DNA of 35,519 nucleotides, from positions 1 to 35,519 of the forward strand of contig DWWA01000053.1 of NCBI GenBank assembly GCA_019119935.1, in the 5' to 3' direction. The first letter of the stretch is position 1; every line of letters starts with the position of its first letter. Position numbers and translations under genes: made by a program. Below, piece by piece: positions 13,936 through 21,013 of this stretch. Source of the DNA: Candidatus Ruthenibacterium merdavium. Its GTDB lineage: Bacteria; Bacillota; Clostridia; Oscillospirales; Ruminococcaceae. The notes below the pieces were generated by a model. The model made no database searches. It worked only from the letters and a program-made list of their open reading frames with translations, and had not been told where the DNA came from.

Positions 13936-14673
13936 ATGCCCGAACAAAAAGACGTTTGCGAAACGCCTTCCAAATACTTGCCGCTGTATTTTAACTATCT
14001 GAATCAATTTGCGCTGTTGACGGATGAGCAAGTCGGGCGGCTCATCCGTGCCCTTTTACTGCACGGCCGCGACGGCGCCGACCCCGACTTTGACAAAAAC
14101 AGCAGTATCTATATGGCGTATTCGTTTATTCTCGATAACTCAGAGCGGGCGGCGGAACGGCTGCGCGAAAGCAAGGTGCGTGCCGGGCGCATTCGTGCCG
14201 CCGCAGCTGAAAAGGATGAAAAGGGGCGCTTTTTGCCCTCAAAGTCCAGCACAAGTCCAGCAGAAACCCAGCACAATCCAGCACAATCCAGCACATCCAG
14301 CAAAACCAGCTATAACAAATACAAATACAAAGACAAAGACAAGAACAAAGACAAAAACAAGGACAAAGAGAATATTATGTATAACCATCGTCGCCGTACC
14401 GTCGTCGATGGTTATATAGCGTACGACGATTGCGACGATTTGTCCGAGAGAGAAAAAGAAATTTTGGATTATTGCCAGAGCGTGATTGGCTCCGGGATGA
14501 CCGTGAAGCAGCAACAAGCAATCTTACAAGCCACAAAAGGGATGAAGCTGGAAACTGTGCTGGACGCCATTAACATTGCGGATGAGAACAACGCAAGGAC
14601 ACCCGATTATTTGCTGAAGACCATTCTTACACAAAAGGAAAATCCACAGCGCCGACCGCTTGGTTTTTTTTAA
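13936..14673 (+). CDS. Replication initiator (DUF6291-like N-terminus)
   Basis: A 245-residue protein. Residues about 8-85 (KYLPLYFNYLNQFALLTDEQ, GRLIRALLLHGRDGADPDFD, SFILDNSERAAERL) resemble the DUF6291 region found in phage replication proteins. Residues about 100-155 are a low-complexity Ser/Thr/Gln then Lys/Asp/Asn linker. The C-terminal part (160-245) is helical, like a DnaD/helicase-loader tail. The linker DNA contains phased CCAGC repeats, an A-rich tract and a perfect inverted repeat, so the gene seems to contain the phage origin as lambda O does. The AAGGAGG site lies before the ATG at 13936; upstream in-frame codons lack one. Confidence 0.7.
   Translation: MPEQKDVCETPSKYLPLYFNYLNQFALLTDEQVGRLIRALLLHGRDGADPDFDKNSSIYMAYSFILDNSERAAERLRESKVRAGRIRAAAAEKDEKGRFLPSKSSTSPAETQHNPAQSSTSSKTSYNKYKYKDKDKNKDKNKDKENIMYNHRRRTVVDGYIAYDDCDDLSEREKEILDYCQSVIGSGMTVKQQQAILQATKGMKLETVLDAINIADENNARTPDYLLKTILTQKENPQRRPLGFF
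14246..14310 (+). repeat. Iteron-like CCAGC array (candidate origin)
   Basis: Seven copies of CCAGC start at 14246, 14257, 14268, 14278, 14288, 14297 and 14306, spaced 11, 11, 10, 10, 9 and 9 bp; several extend to CCAGCACAA. One-turn spacing puts the sites on nearly the same helix face, as in initiator iterons. They lie within the replication-initiator gene. Confidence 0.6.
14311..14379 (+). other. A-rich tract, candidate DNA-unwinding element
   Basis: About 70 bp directly after the iterons are dominated by A on the plus strand (repeats of ACAAA and GACAAA), ending AATATTATG. Strong strand asymmetry and low GC fit a duplex-unwinding element. It also encodes the Lys/Asp/Asn linker of the initiator. 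Confidence 0.5.
14380..14416. repeat. Inverted repeat at the candidate origin
   Basis: A perfect 11-bp inverted repeat, TATAACCATCG (14380-14390) and CGATGGTTATA (14406-14416), has a 15-base spacer. It follows the A-rich tract and completes an iteron, AT-rich, inverted-repeat order like the lambda origin. Confidence 0.6.
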
Positions 14674-14685
14674 GGAGGAATTCAT

Positions 14686-15168
14686 TTGGAAACACTCATT
14701 TTTCATGTACCGGGCAAGCCGCAGAGCAAAGCCCGTCACCGTTCCTTTGCGAGAGCGGGAAAAATCTGCAACTACACCCCGGCACAGACCGAGCAGTATG
14801 AAAACTGGATCAAGCTTTGCTATCAAGGCGCGCATGGAACGGCGCGCCTTGTGCCGCCCATTGAAATGAGCATTACCGCCTACTTCTCCGTGCCGAAAAG
14901 CTACCCTAAAAAGAAAGCCGCCTTGTGCCGCGAAAACGTGCTGCGCCCCACCTGCAAGCCCGATATGGACAATATTGCCAAAGCGGTGGCAGATGCTTTA
15001 AACGGCATTGCCTATCACGATGACAGCGGCGTTTCAGAACTGCATGTATCAAAGCAATACGGCGAGCGCGAGGGGCTTGTGGTGCGGCTTGTCGGGAATT
15101 TGGAGGAGGGACAGGATGCAGGCAAAAAAACAGCTGATGCGGTACAGCCGCTTAAAAAAAGAGAATGA
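14686..15168 (+). CDS. rusA: RusA-family Holliday-junction resolvase
   Basis: A 160-residue endonuclease that resolves four-way junctions. HVPGKPQSKARHRSFARAGK forms the N-terminal strand and basic loop. The catalytic region KPDMDNIAKAVADALNGIAYHDD supplies the conserved acidic residues (Asp93, Asp95 and an Asp near 112), followed by SELHVSKQYGE. The start is TTG at 14686, 7 bases after AAGGAGGA; no ATG is better placed. The C-terminal 25 residues extend past the usual RusA end and overlap the start of the next gene. It probably removes branched intermediates before packaging. Confidence 0.92.
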   Translation: METLIFHVPGKPQSKARHRSFARAGKICNYTPAQTEQYENWIKLCYQGAHGTARLVPPIEMSITAYFSVPKSYPKKKAALCRENVLRPTCKPDMDNIAKAVADALNGIAYHDDSGVSELHVSKQYGEREGLVVRLVGNLEEGQDAGKKTADAVQPLKKRE

Positions 15169-15550
15169 GAACCGCGCGGAAACACTGGCGCGCATGAAAG
15201 CGGCGGCGCAGTTTGCCCCCAGTGGCGAACCGGACGGCAGCCAGCACACTTCCGGGGACGGCCAGCGCATGGCAAGAGCCGTGGAAAACTACTTAGAGTA
15301 TGAGGAACAGCTGCGCCCGCTGATGGAGAAAAACCGCACAGAGATGCTGCGCATTGAGCAAGCCGTGGCACAGCTTCCCGATCCGCTGGAGCGCGAGGTG
15401 CTGCGCCTTCGCTATCTCGACGGCGACGCCTGGCGTCTGCCTAAGTGGCGGGACGTCGCTATGAAAATTTACGGCTCAGACGAACGTAAATATCTGGATG
15501 CGGTGCTGAAAATCCATCAAACAGCGCTTTTGCAGATGGAAAGAACATAA
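15116..15550 (+). CDS. RinA/ArpU-like late transcription activator
   Basis: A 144-residue protein starting at ATG 15116 after GGAGGAGG. The N-terminal half is helical and charged. The C-terminal half, AVAQLPDPLEREVLRLRYLDGDAW, then RDVAMKIYGSDERKYLDAVLKIH, is a sigma-region-4-like HTH as in DUF1492/RinA/ArpU proteins. These sit just upstream of the packaging genes in Bacillota phages and activate the late operon. Here the gene is followed within 40 bases by four phased CAACAAAA boxes and a promoter-like extended -10, the natural target. It overlaps the end of rusA by about 50 bases. Confidence 0.78.
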   Translation: MQAKKQLMRYSRLKKENENRAETLARMKAAAQFAPSGEPDGSQHTSGDGQRMARAVENYLEYEEQLRPLMEKNRTEMLRIEQAVAQLPDPLEREVLRLRYLDGDAWRLPKWRDVAMKIYGSDERKYLDAVLKIHQTALLQMERT

Positions 15551-15588
15551 GAAATGAGAGAAGCAAAGAAAGAACATTACAAAAAACT

Positions 15589-15637
15589 CAACAAAAGACA
15601 ACAAAACACAACAAAACCGTGTAGAAACACAACAAAT
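15589..15637 (+). promoter_or_regulatory. Phased CAACAAAA boxes (late activator sites)
   Basis: CAACAAAA starts at 15589, 15599 and 15609, exactly 10 bp apart, and CAACAAAT at 15630, two turns further. They are directly upstream of the putative late promoter and directly downstream of the RinA/ArpU-like gene. A same-face array of this kind is expected for an activator contacting polymerase. Confidence 0.6.
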
Positions 15638-15642
15638 ATCTG

Positions 15643-15651
15643 TGCTATCCT
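15643..15651 (+). promoter_or_regulatory. Extended -10 of the putative late promoter
   Basis: TGCTATCCT (TG at 15643, -10 hexamer TATCCT at 15646-15651) lacks a good -35, whose place is taken by the CAACAAA box at 15630. This is the form expected of an activator-dependent promoter. Initiation is expected near 15658. TATAAC at 15651 is an alternative -10. Confidence 0.5.
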
Positions 15652-15657
15652 ATAACC

Positions 15658-15754
15658 ATCGAAAAGCGTGACAAGCGCCTTTCGGTGTGGCGTTCAGCGT
15701 CACAGATTCCTCCAAGAAAACAGCACTGCTTTGCAGCGGTGCTGTTTTTGTTTT
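15658..15754 (+). ncRNA. Late leader RNA with stem-loop and terminator
   Basis: The expected late transcript first forms a stem-loop (15668-15703: GTGAC/GTCAC outer stem, AA-CGCC/GGCG-TT inner stem), then meets a terminator (15717-15754) about 25 bases before the small terminase start. Without antitermination the product would be a roughly 95-nt RNA. The layout resembles late leaders of lambdoid phages in plan, not in sequence. Confidence 0.45.
15717..15754 (+). terminator. Intrinsic terminator upstream of the packaging genes
   Basis: AAAACAGCAC (15717-15726) pairs with GTGCTGTTTT (15739-15748), with an inner TGC/GCA stem over a TTT loop, followed by a T-run to 15754. It lies between the late promoter and the terminase genes. 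Confidence 0.75.
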
Positions 15755-15778
15755 GGAGAAAAAGAGAGGTGGTGAGCC

Positions 15779-16156
15779 GTGGCAGGACAGGAAAATTTGA
15801 AATTTATCAAAAGCACGGAAGAAGCGCGGGAAAAAGGCCGGGCCGGCGGCATCGCCTCCGGCAAGGCAAGGCGGCGCAAACGAGCGATGCGGGAAGCCGC
15901 CGACCTTTTCCTTTCCCTGCCCGTAACCGACCGACGCAAGCTGAAAAAGCTAAAGGCAAAAGAGCTGGACGAAGAAGACATCGATCAGCAGATGGCCATG
16001 ATTGCGGGGCTTGTGGAAGCGGCGCAAAACGGCGACGCAGCATGTGCCAACGTGATTGTCAAATTGCTGGGCGAAGCCTTACCCGGAACAGACAGCACCG
16101 ACGAACTGGAAAAGGCCGCGCAAATCTTAGGGGGCGTTGAAAGTGTTATCGAGTAA
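15779..16156 (+). CDS. terS: Terminase small subunit
   Basis: A 125-residue protein with GTG start after GAGAGGTGG. The N-terminal half is strongly basic (EEAREKGRAGGIASGKARRRKR in part) and would bind DNA; the C-terminal half is helical (DIDQQMAMIAGLVEAAQNGD, ANVIVKLLGEALPG) and suits oligomerisation. It has no clear HTH but sits immediately before the large terminase with a short overlap, where small subunits of this type are found. It would select phage DNA at the packaging start. Confidence 0.75.
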   Translation: MAGQENLKFIKSTEEAREKGRAGGIASGKARRRKRAMREAADLFLSLPVTDRRKLKKLKAKELDEEDIDQQMAMIAGLVEAAQNGDAACANVIVKLLGEALPGTDSTDELEKAAQILGGVESVIE

Positions 16157-17354
16157 ACAGCGCGAGTATCTGGCGAATTGCAAGCACCGATGGAATTTTA
16201 AGATCGGTGCAACCGGAAGCGGAAAAAGCTGGCTTGATTATGCTGTCGTGATTCCCAAACGCCTGTTTGCCCTTCACGGAGAAGGTGCAGCAGTGATGCT
16301 GGGCAATACCCAAGGCACACTCTCCCGCAACGTGCTGGACCCGATGCGCGAAATTTGGGGCAGCGTTCTTGTCGGAACCATCGGCAGTGACAACACAGCT
16401 CTCCTGTTCGGCAAAAAGGTGTACATGCTGGGTGCAGATAATCGAAAGCACGTTGCGCGGCTGCAAGGCATGACGGTTGAATACGCCTACGGCGACGAGG
16501 TGACGACCTGGCATGAAGAAGTGTTTCAAATGCTGAAAAGCCGCCTTCGCTGCCGCCACAGCTTTTTTGACGGCACGGCCAACCCGGAAAGCCCGTATCA
16601 CTTTTTAAAAGCCTTTTTGGAAAGCACAGCGGATATATACTGCCAGACCTCCACGATTGACGACAACCCCTTTTTGCCGCCCGAATTTGTGGAAAATCTC
16701 AAGCAGGAATATGCAGGCACGGTATATTATGACCGCTTTGTGCTGGGGCGATGGGCGGCGGCTGGCGGGCTGGTATACCCCTTTTTCAGTGCAGACGACC
16801 CGCGCTATGTGGTGGATGGCTTTGCCCCGAAGCACGGCAGCGGCGGGCGCTACTTTGTGTCGATTGACTACGGCACCTATAACCCGTGCAGTATGGGGCT
16901 TTGGTGCGTGGCCGGGGGCGTGGCAACGCGCTTTCGGGAAAGTTACTACGACGGCCGAAAAAACGGCCGCCAGCGCACCGACGAGGAACACTATGCCGAG
17001 CTGGAACGCCTGACAAGCGGCATTCCCGTTGACAGCATCATCATTGACCCGTCGGCGGCAAGCTTCATTGAAACGATCCGCCGCCACGGACGCTACCGCG
17101 TGCGCCAGGCAGAAAACGACGTGCTCAACGGTATCCGCGTGACGGCGTGCCTGCTTTCTGCCGGAAAGATGCAGATTGACCGCTCGTGCAAGGATTCTCT
17201 GCGCGAGTTCGGCAGTTATCGCTGGGACGAAAAAAAGCACTACGACGCCGTTTTAAAAGAGCACGACCACGCCATGGACGACACGCGCTATTTTGCGGCG
17301 ACGGTTTTATCAAAAGAGCTTCGCTGGGTTCCCTGGGAGCGTCAGCGGCAGTGA
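16143..17354 (+). CDS. terL: Terminase large subunit
   Basis: A 403-residue packaging motor. The ATPase domain has Walker A GATGSGKS (about 23-30), then MLGNTQGTLSRNVLDPM and a Walker-B-like YAYGDEVTTW, followed by FDGTANPESPYHFLKAF as coupling motif. The nuclease domain shows the RNase-H-type acidic strands YFVSIDYGTYNP, SIIIDPSAASF and DHAMDDTRYF. It cuts and pumps DNA into the procapsid through the portal. Start chosen as GTG 16143, 8 bases after AGGGGG; a TTG at 16137 is in frame but too close. It overlaps the small subunit gene by 14 bases. Confidence 0.92.
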   Translation: MLSSKQREYLANCKHRWNFKIGATGSGKSWLDYAVVIPKRLFALHGEGAAVMLGNTQGTLSRNVLDPMREIWGSVLVGTIGSDNTALLFGKKVYMLGADNRKHVARLQGMTVEYAYGDEVTTWHEEVFQMLKSRLRCRHSFFDGTANPESPYHFLKAFLESTADIYCQTSTIDDNPFLPPEFVENLKQEYAGTVYYDRFVLGRWAAAGGLVYPFFSADDPRYVVDGFAPKHGSGGRYFVSIDYGTYNPCSMGLWCVAGGVATRFRESYYDGRKNGRQRTDEEHYAELERLTSGIPVDSIIIDPSAASFIETIRRHGRYRVRQAENDVLNGIRVTACLLSAGKMQIDRSCKDSLREFGSYRWDEKKHYDAVLKEHDHAMDDTRYFAATVLSKELRWVPWERQRQ

Positions 17355-17375
17355 CAAAAGAAAGGCAGAGGTGAA

Positions 17376-18743
17376 ATGTTTACAAAAATCTTATCATGGG
17401 TCAAAGCGGCACTCTCCCGCCTTGCGCCGTCCGCGGCGGCTTCGGAGCTGGTTGTTTCGCCGCAGATGCAAACGCTGATTGAGGAATGGGCGCGGGTATA
17501 CGAGTGCCGCTCCTCCCCTTCCTGCCCGTCCTTGGGGCTTGCGGCCGGCATTGCCGCCGAGTTTGCGCGGCTGGCGGTTCTGGAGAGCAAATTCACCCTC
17601 ACCGGTGCGCGCGGCGAGTGGATGGACACGCAGCTTCTTTCCTTTCGCCGGAATTTACGCTCCAATGTGGAATACGCCTGCGCGCTGGGCGGCATGGTGT
17701 TTAAGCCCTATGTATCGGACGGCGGCATTCGCGTGGACTGCGTACAAGCCGACAGCTTTTTCCCCACGGCGTTTGATTCGTCGGGCAACTTAACGGGCGC
17801 GGTGTTTGTCGAACAAGTGACGCGCGGCGGCAAAATCTTCACAAGGCTGGAAAGCCACGAATTTGTTGCCGGAAAAGAAACGATTCGCAACCGCGCCTTT
17901 TCCTCCGGCTCGAATGCGGCGCTCGGCGGCGAAATCGCGCTTTCCGAGGTGGCCGAGTGGGCAGAGATTTCCCCCGAAGTTACGGTAGAAGGCTTGGAGC
18001 GCCCGCTGTTTGCTTATTTTAAAATCCCGCTGGCAAACAACAAAGACCGCCGCAGTCCGCTGGGCGTTTCCGTGTTTGCCGGAGCGGTAGAGCTGATGCG
18101 CCAGGCGGATGCACAGCTTGCGCGGCTGCTTTGGGAATACGAGGGCGGCCAGCTTGCCATTGATGTGGACGCGGCGGCTGTTCGTGAAGTAGAGGGCGTT
18201 GTACAACTGGATCAAACGCAGCAGCGCCTTTACCGCCGCAATATAAACGCGGGAGCGGGACAGGACTTTTACAAAGCCTTCACGCCCGCTTTGCGCGACA
18301 GCTCTTATCTCGTCGGGCTGGAAAAGCTGCTCAAGCAGATTGAATTTGTGTGCAATCTTTCGTATGGCACGCTTTCCGACCCGCAGACCACGGAAAAAAG
18401 CGCCACCGAGGTGAAAATGGCAAAACAGCGCAGTTATGCGGCGGTGTGTGATATTCAAAGCTCACTGCAAAGCGCACTGGAACATCTGTTTTATGCCATC
18501 GACCAGCTGGGCGCGCTGTACAGCCTTGGCACACCCGGCCCATGGCAGGCAAGCTTTACCTGGCACGACAGCGTGCTGACCGACGAAGAAACCGAGCGCC
18601 AGCTTGACCGCGAGGACGCTTTGAGCGGCTTTATCCCAAAGTGGCAATATAACGCCGATTGGCGCGGCATGACCGAGGACGAGGCAAAAGCAGCGGTGCA
18701 GGAAGCAAGCGGCAGTATGCCGAGGTTGTTCCCGCTGGAATAA
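17376..18743 (+). CDS. Portal protein (SPP1 Gp6-like)
   Basis: A 455-residue portal. Typical features are the N-terminal wing (LIEEWARVYECRSSP), FRRNLRSNVEYACALGGMVFKPYV, the strand VDCVQADSFFPTAFD, the stem/clip region YFKIPLANNKDRRSPLGVSVF, AVELMRQADAQLARLLWEYEGG, and the crown FVCNLSYGTLSDPQTTEKSATE. It forms the dodecameric ring through which DNA is packaged and to which the neck attaches. Position directly after the large terminase is standard. Length is normal for the family. Confidence 0.9.
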   Translation: MFTKILSWVKAALSRLAPSAAASELVVSPQMQTLIEEWARVYECRSSPSCPSLGLAAGIAAEFARLAVLESKFTLTGARGEWMDTQLLSFRRNLRSNVEYACALGGMVFKPYVSDGGIRVDCVQADSFFPTAFDSSGNLTGAVFVEQVTRGGKIFTRLESHEFVAGKETIRNRAFSSGSNAALGGEIALSEVAEWAEISPEVTVEGLERPLFAYFKIPLANNKDRRSPLGVSVFAGAVELMRQADAQLARLLWEYEGGQLAIDVDAAAVREVEGVVQLDQTQQRLYRRNINAGAGQDFYKAFTPALRDSSYLVGLEKLLKQIEFVCNLSYGTLSDPQTTEKSATEVKMAKQRSYAAVCDIQSSLQSALEHLFYAIDQLGALYSLGTPGPWQASFTWHDSVLTDEETERQLDREDALSGFIPKWQYNADWRGMTEDEAKAAVQEASGSMPRLFPLE

Positions 18744-18758
18744 AGGCGGTGACGCGGT

Positions 18759-20294
18759 ATGCTTTCCCCTGAATTTCTTGCCGCTTTGCCCGAAAGCGTC
18801 GTCGCGCTGTTCCTGCAGGTTGAAGAAGATCTTCTCGAGGACATCGCACGGCGCATTGCAAAAACAGACGGCATCACCGACACGGCAAAGTGGCAGGCAT
18901 GGCGATATGAACAGGTGAAGCTGTTTTCCTCAAACGCCTTGCAGACACTGGCGCAGGCGACCGGGAAAAGCAAAGAAGAACTAGTGCAGCTGTTCCGCGA
19001 AGCGGCATTGGAAACACTGGCGGCAGACAACGAAATCTACACGGCCGCAGGGCTGACGGTGCCCGAAACACTCTCCCCTACTTTGCAGAACATTCTGCAA
19101 AGCGGCTATCTGCAAACCGGGCAGATGATGGAAAACTTCACCGCCACAACAGCCAACACCGTGACGCGGCAGTTTGAGAACGCACTGGACCGTGCGTGGC
19201 TTCAAATCAACACAGGCGGCTTTACTTATCAGCAAGCCATCCGAAAAGCCATTCAAACGCTGGCACAGGACGGGCTTTCCGCCATCGTCTACCCCAGCGG
19301 CCACCGCGACACTATCGAAACGGCAGTGCGCCGCGCCGTGCTGACAGGCGTCAACCAAACGGCAGCCAAACTCCAAATCGCACGCATGGAAGAAATGGGC
19401 TGCGAATTTGTGGAAGTGACCGCCCATCCCGGCGCGCGCCCCGAGCACGCCGTGTGGCAGGGCAAGGTGTTTCACATCGGCGGCGCGGTAACAGTAGACG
19501 GGGTGTATTACCCCGACTTTGTCACCGCGACTGGATACGGCACGGGCGCAGGGCTGGGCGGCTGGAACTGCCGGCACAATTTCTTCCCGTTCTTCCCCGG
19601 CCTTTCAAAACGTGCCTACACCGACGAGATGCTGGCGCAGCTCGACGCGAAAGAGATTTCCTATCAGGGCAAGGACTACACCCGCTACGAAGCAAGCCAA
19701 ATGCAGCGCGCCTTAGAGCGTAAAATCCGCAAGGCAAAGCGGGAGCATCTCAGCTTAGACGCCGCCGGACAGGACACCGCAGAAAGCGCGGTAAAACTGC
19801 GCCAAGCCCGCGCACAGCTGAACGATTTTCTCAAAGAAACCGGCTTGCGGCAGGATAACTTCCGCGAACAGGTGGCGGGCTTTGGACGAAGTGCGGCGGC
19901 AAGGGCGACGGCACTTGCAAAAAGAACAGAACAAGCCTATAATCAAAACAAAGTAGCCGCTCTCGCTCTCATCCGCTCTGACAGTTTTCCAAAAACATTG
20001 AACCGCGGCAACCAACTCAAGCATATCCGCGAAGAAGGGCGGGAGATCGGCAACCGCAGTTTCCTTTACGGAACGCTAAAGGACGCACAGGAGCTTGTCA
20101 ATGAGTACAGCGGAACGGGTGAACTCAGGTTTGATCGTAAAGGAAACTGGACACACAAGGAGTTTGTGAAGGTTGATTTTGTTATTGGAGAATGGAGAAA
20201 TCTTGAAACCGGAATTTCCACACCAACGCATCGATTTACGATTCATTACGGAAAAAAAGGAACACATATTGTGCCGGCAAAGGAGGAACAGTGA
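18759..20294 (+). CDS. Minor capsid / head morphogenesis protein with C-terminal Ntox50-type toxin tip
   Basis: A 511-residue protein. Residues about 1-385 are a phage minor capsid (Phage_min_cap2/SPP1 Gp7-like) region: QFENALDRAWLQINTGGFTY, SAIVYPSGHRDTIETAVRRA, GCEFVEVTAHPGARPEHAVW, GWNCRHNFFPFFPGLS. Residues about 402-511 are a different module: NQLKHIREEGREIGNRSFLYG, DAQELVNEYSGTGELRFDRKGN, VDFVIGEW, HRFTIHYGKKGTHIVPA, matching polymorphic toxin type 50. The junction is a variable linker. Base composition falls in the tip. A few such proteins enter the cell with phage DNA. The tip may be a nuclease aimed at host or rival; a 59-residue immunity candidate follows with a 1-base overlap. Confidence 0.82.
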   Translation: MLSPEFLAALPESVVALFLQVEEDLLEDIARRIAKTDGITDTAKWQAWRYEQVKLFSSNALQTLAQATGKSKEELVQLFREAALETLAADNEIYTAAGLTVPETLSPTLQNILQSGYLQTGQMMENFTATTANTVTRQFENALDRAWLQINTGGFTYQQAIRKAIQTLAQDGLSAIVYPSGHRDTIETAVRRAVLTGVNQTAAKLQIARMEEMGCEFVEVTAHPGARPEHAVWQGKVFHIGGAVTVDGVYYPDFVTATGYGTGAGLGGWNCRHNFFPFFPGLSKRAYTDEMLAQLDAKEISYQGKDYTRYEASQMQRALERKIRKAKREHLSLDAAGQDTAESAVKLRQARAQLNDFLKETGLRQDNFREQVAGFGRSAAARATALAKRTEQAYNQNKVAALALIRSDSFPKTLNRGNQLKHIREEGREIGNRSFLYGTLKDAQELVNEYSGTGELRFDRKGNWTHKEFVKVDFVIGEWRNLETGISTPTHRFTIHYGKKGTHIVPAKEEQ

Positions 20295-20473
20295 TGAAAC
20301 TTTGGGAGTATGAAGGAAAAAATGTACGTATCATAATGGCTGACGGCGAAGTATTTAATGGTTTTGCGCATGACTATATTGCCGCAGAGGACAACGAGCC
20401 TTATTCCGAGAGTATCTCGATTGACAACATCGAACTCTTTGCAAACGAAATCAAGTCAATCGAGCTTCTCTGA
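20294..20473 (+). CDS. Small SM-like protein, candidate immunity protein for the toxin tip
   Basis: A 59-residue protein, MKLWEYEGKNVRIIMADGEV opening, then FAHDYIAAEDNEPYSESISI and ANEIKSIELL. The pattern of strands and the DNE-S-SI-I-EI-SIE spacing resembles a small Sm/LSM-type barrel found beside Bacillota toxins. AAAGGAGG lies 7 bases before the ATG, and stop and start overlap (TGATG), so it would be made with the toxin-tipped capsid protein. In polymorphic toxin systems the gene directly after the tip is usually its immunity protein, needed by the lysogen if the tip is active during assembly. Confidence 0.6.
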   Translation: MKLWEYEGKNVRIIMADGEVFNGFAHDYIAAEDNEPYSESISIDNIELFANEIKSIELL

Positions 20474-20803
20474 GTGCCGCAAGCGCGCTTGGAGCGCATG
20501 GCAGAAAGAGGCATTACACCGGAGGATGCACAGAATATTGTCAAAAATGCCTTGTTTGCCATCGAACAGCGCAACGGCACTCAACACGCATATTATGTGA
20601 CACAGGCGCAGGCAAAGCAATGGATTTTGGAAGCAAAAATCTCCGTCACCGTATGGAACGGTCAATTTGAAAGATATTACGGCGAAAGCGGAGCAGTTTA
20701 TGTGGATATAAAAAGTCATTCTATCAGAACCGCATACGCCCAAGACGAATATGATGAGAACATGCGCACTCTTATGGAGGTGATTAAAGAAAATGGCTTA
20801 TAA
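20474..20803 (+). CDS. Orphan C-terminal toxin-tip cassette (candidate)
   Basis: A 109-residue frame opening with GTG directly after the upstream stop and with no clear ribosome site, as if cut from a longer protein. LERMAERGITPEDAQNIVKN, then AYYVTQAQAKQWILEAKISV, GAVYVDIKSHSIRTAY and YDENMRTLMEVIKE match the shape of C-terminal nuclease tips seen on phage head proteins (BECR-like: helix with RMxERGI, then strands with a V-D-x-I-x-T-A-Y element). It carries no capsid domain, so it looks like a displaced alternative tip, kept for swapping by recombination. It could also be expressed as a free protein. The nuclease class is uncertain. Confidence 0.55.
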   Translation: MPQARLERMAERGITPEDAQNIVKNALFAIEQRNGTQHAYYVTQAQAKQWILEAKISVTVWNGQFERYYGESGAVYVDIKSHSIRTAYAQDEYDENMRTLMEVIKENGL

Positions 20804-20999
20804 TTTGCATGGTGTGGAATATATTCCGAATGAAACCGGCACTGCACAGAAGGTCAAGTGCCCGCTGGTCGATTCTTTTATCGAGAATATCGACTGTTTA
20901 GAAAATCAAAGCATTTCAGAAAGTTCTATTCCCGCACGATTCAAGGTTAAGCCGGATTGGAAGGAAATCTGCGAAGCGTGCCCATTTCGCGACTACTAA
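20793..20999 (+). CDS. Small protein paired with the orphan tip (candidate immunity)
   Basis: A 68-residue acidic protein (MAYNLHGVEYIPNETG, later CPLVDSFIENIDCLENQ, ending WKEICEACPFRDY) with TGGAGGTG upstream and an 11-base overlap with the orphan tip, so the two are coupled. Four cysteines could bind a metal. Tight coupling to a toxin-like gene suggests immunity; no family recognised. Confidence 0.5.
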   Translation: MAYNLHGVEYIPNETGTAQKVKCPLVDSFIENIDCLENQSISESSIPARFKVKPDWKEICEACPFRDY

Positions 21000-21013
21000 G
21001 CAGGAGGTTTTTC

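Noticed and set aside
14317-14368. The ACAAA/GACAAA repeats as a microsatellite or CRISPR-like array
   Set aside because: They are short, imperfect and in frame, and fit an A-rich unwinding tract and a Lys/Asp/Asn linker. There are no unique spacers.
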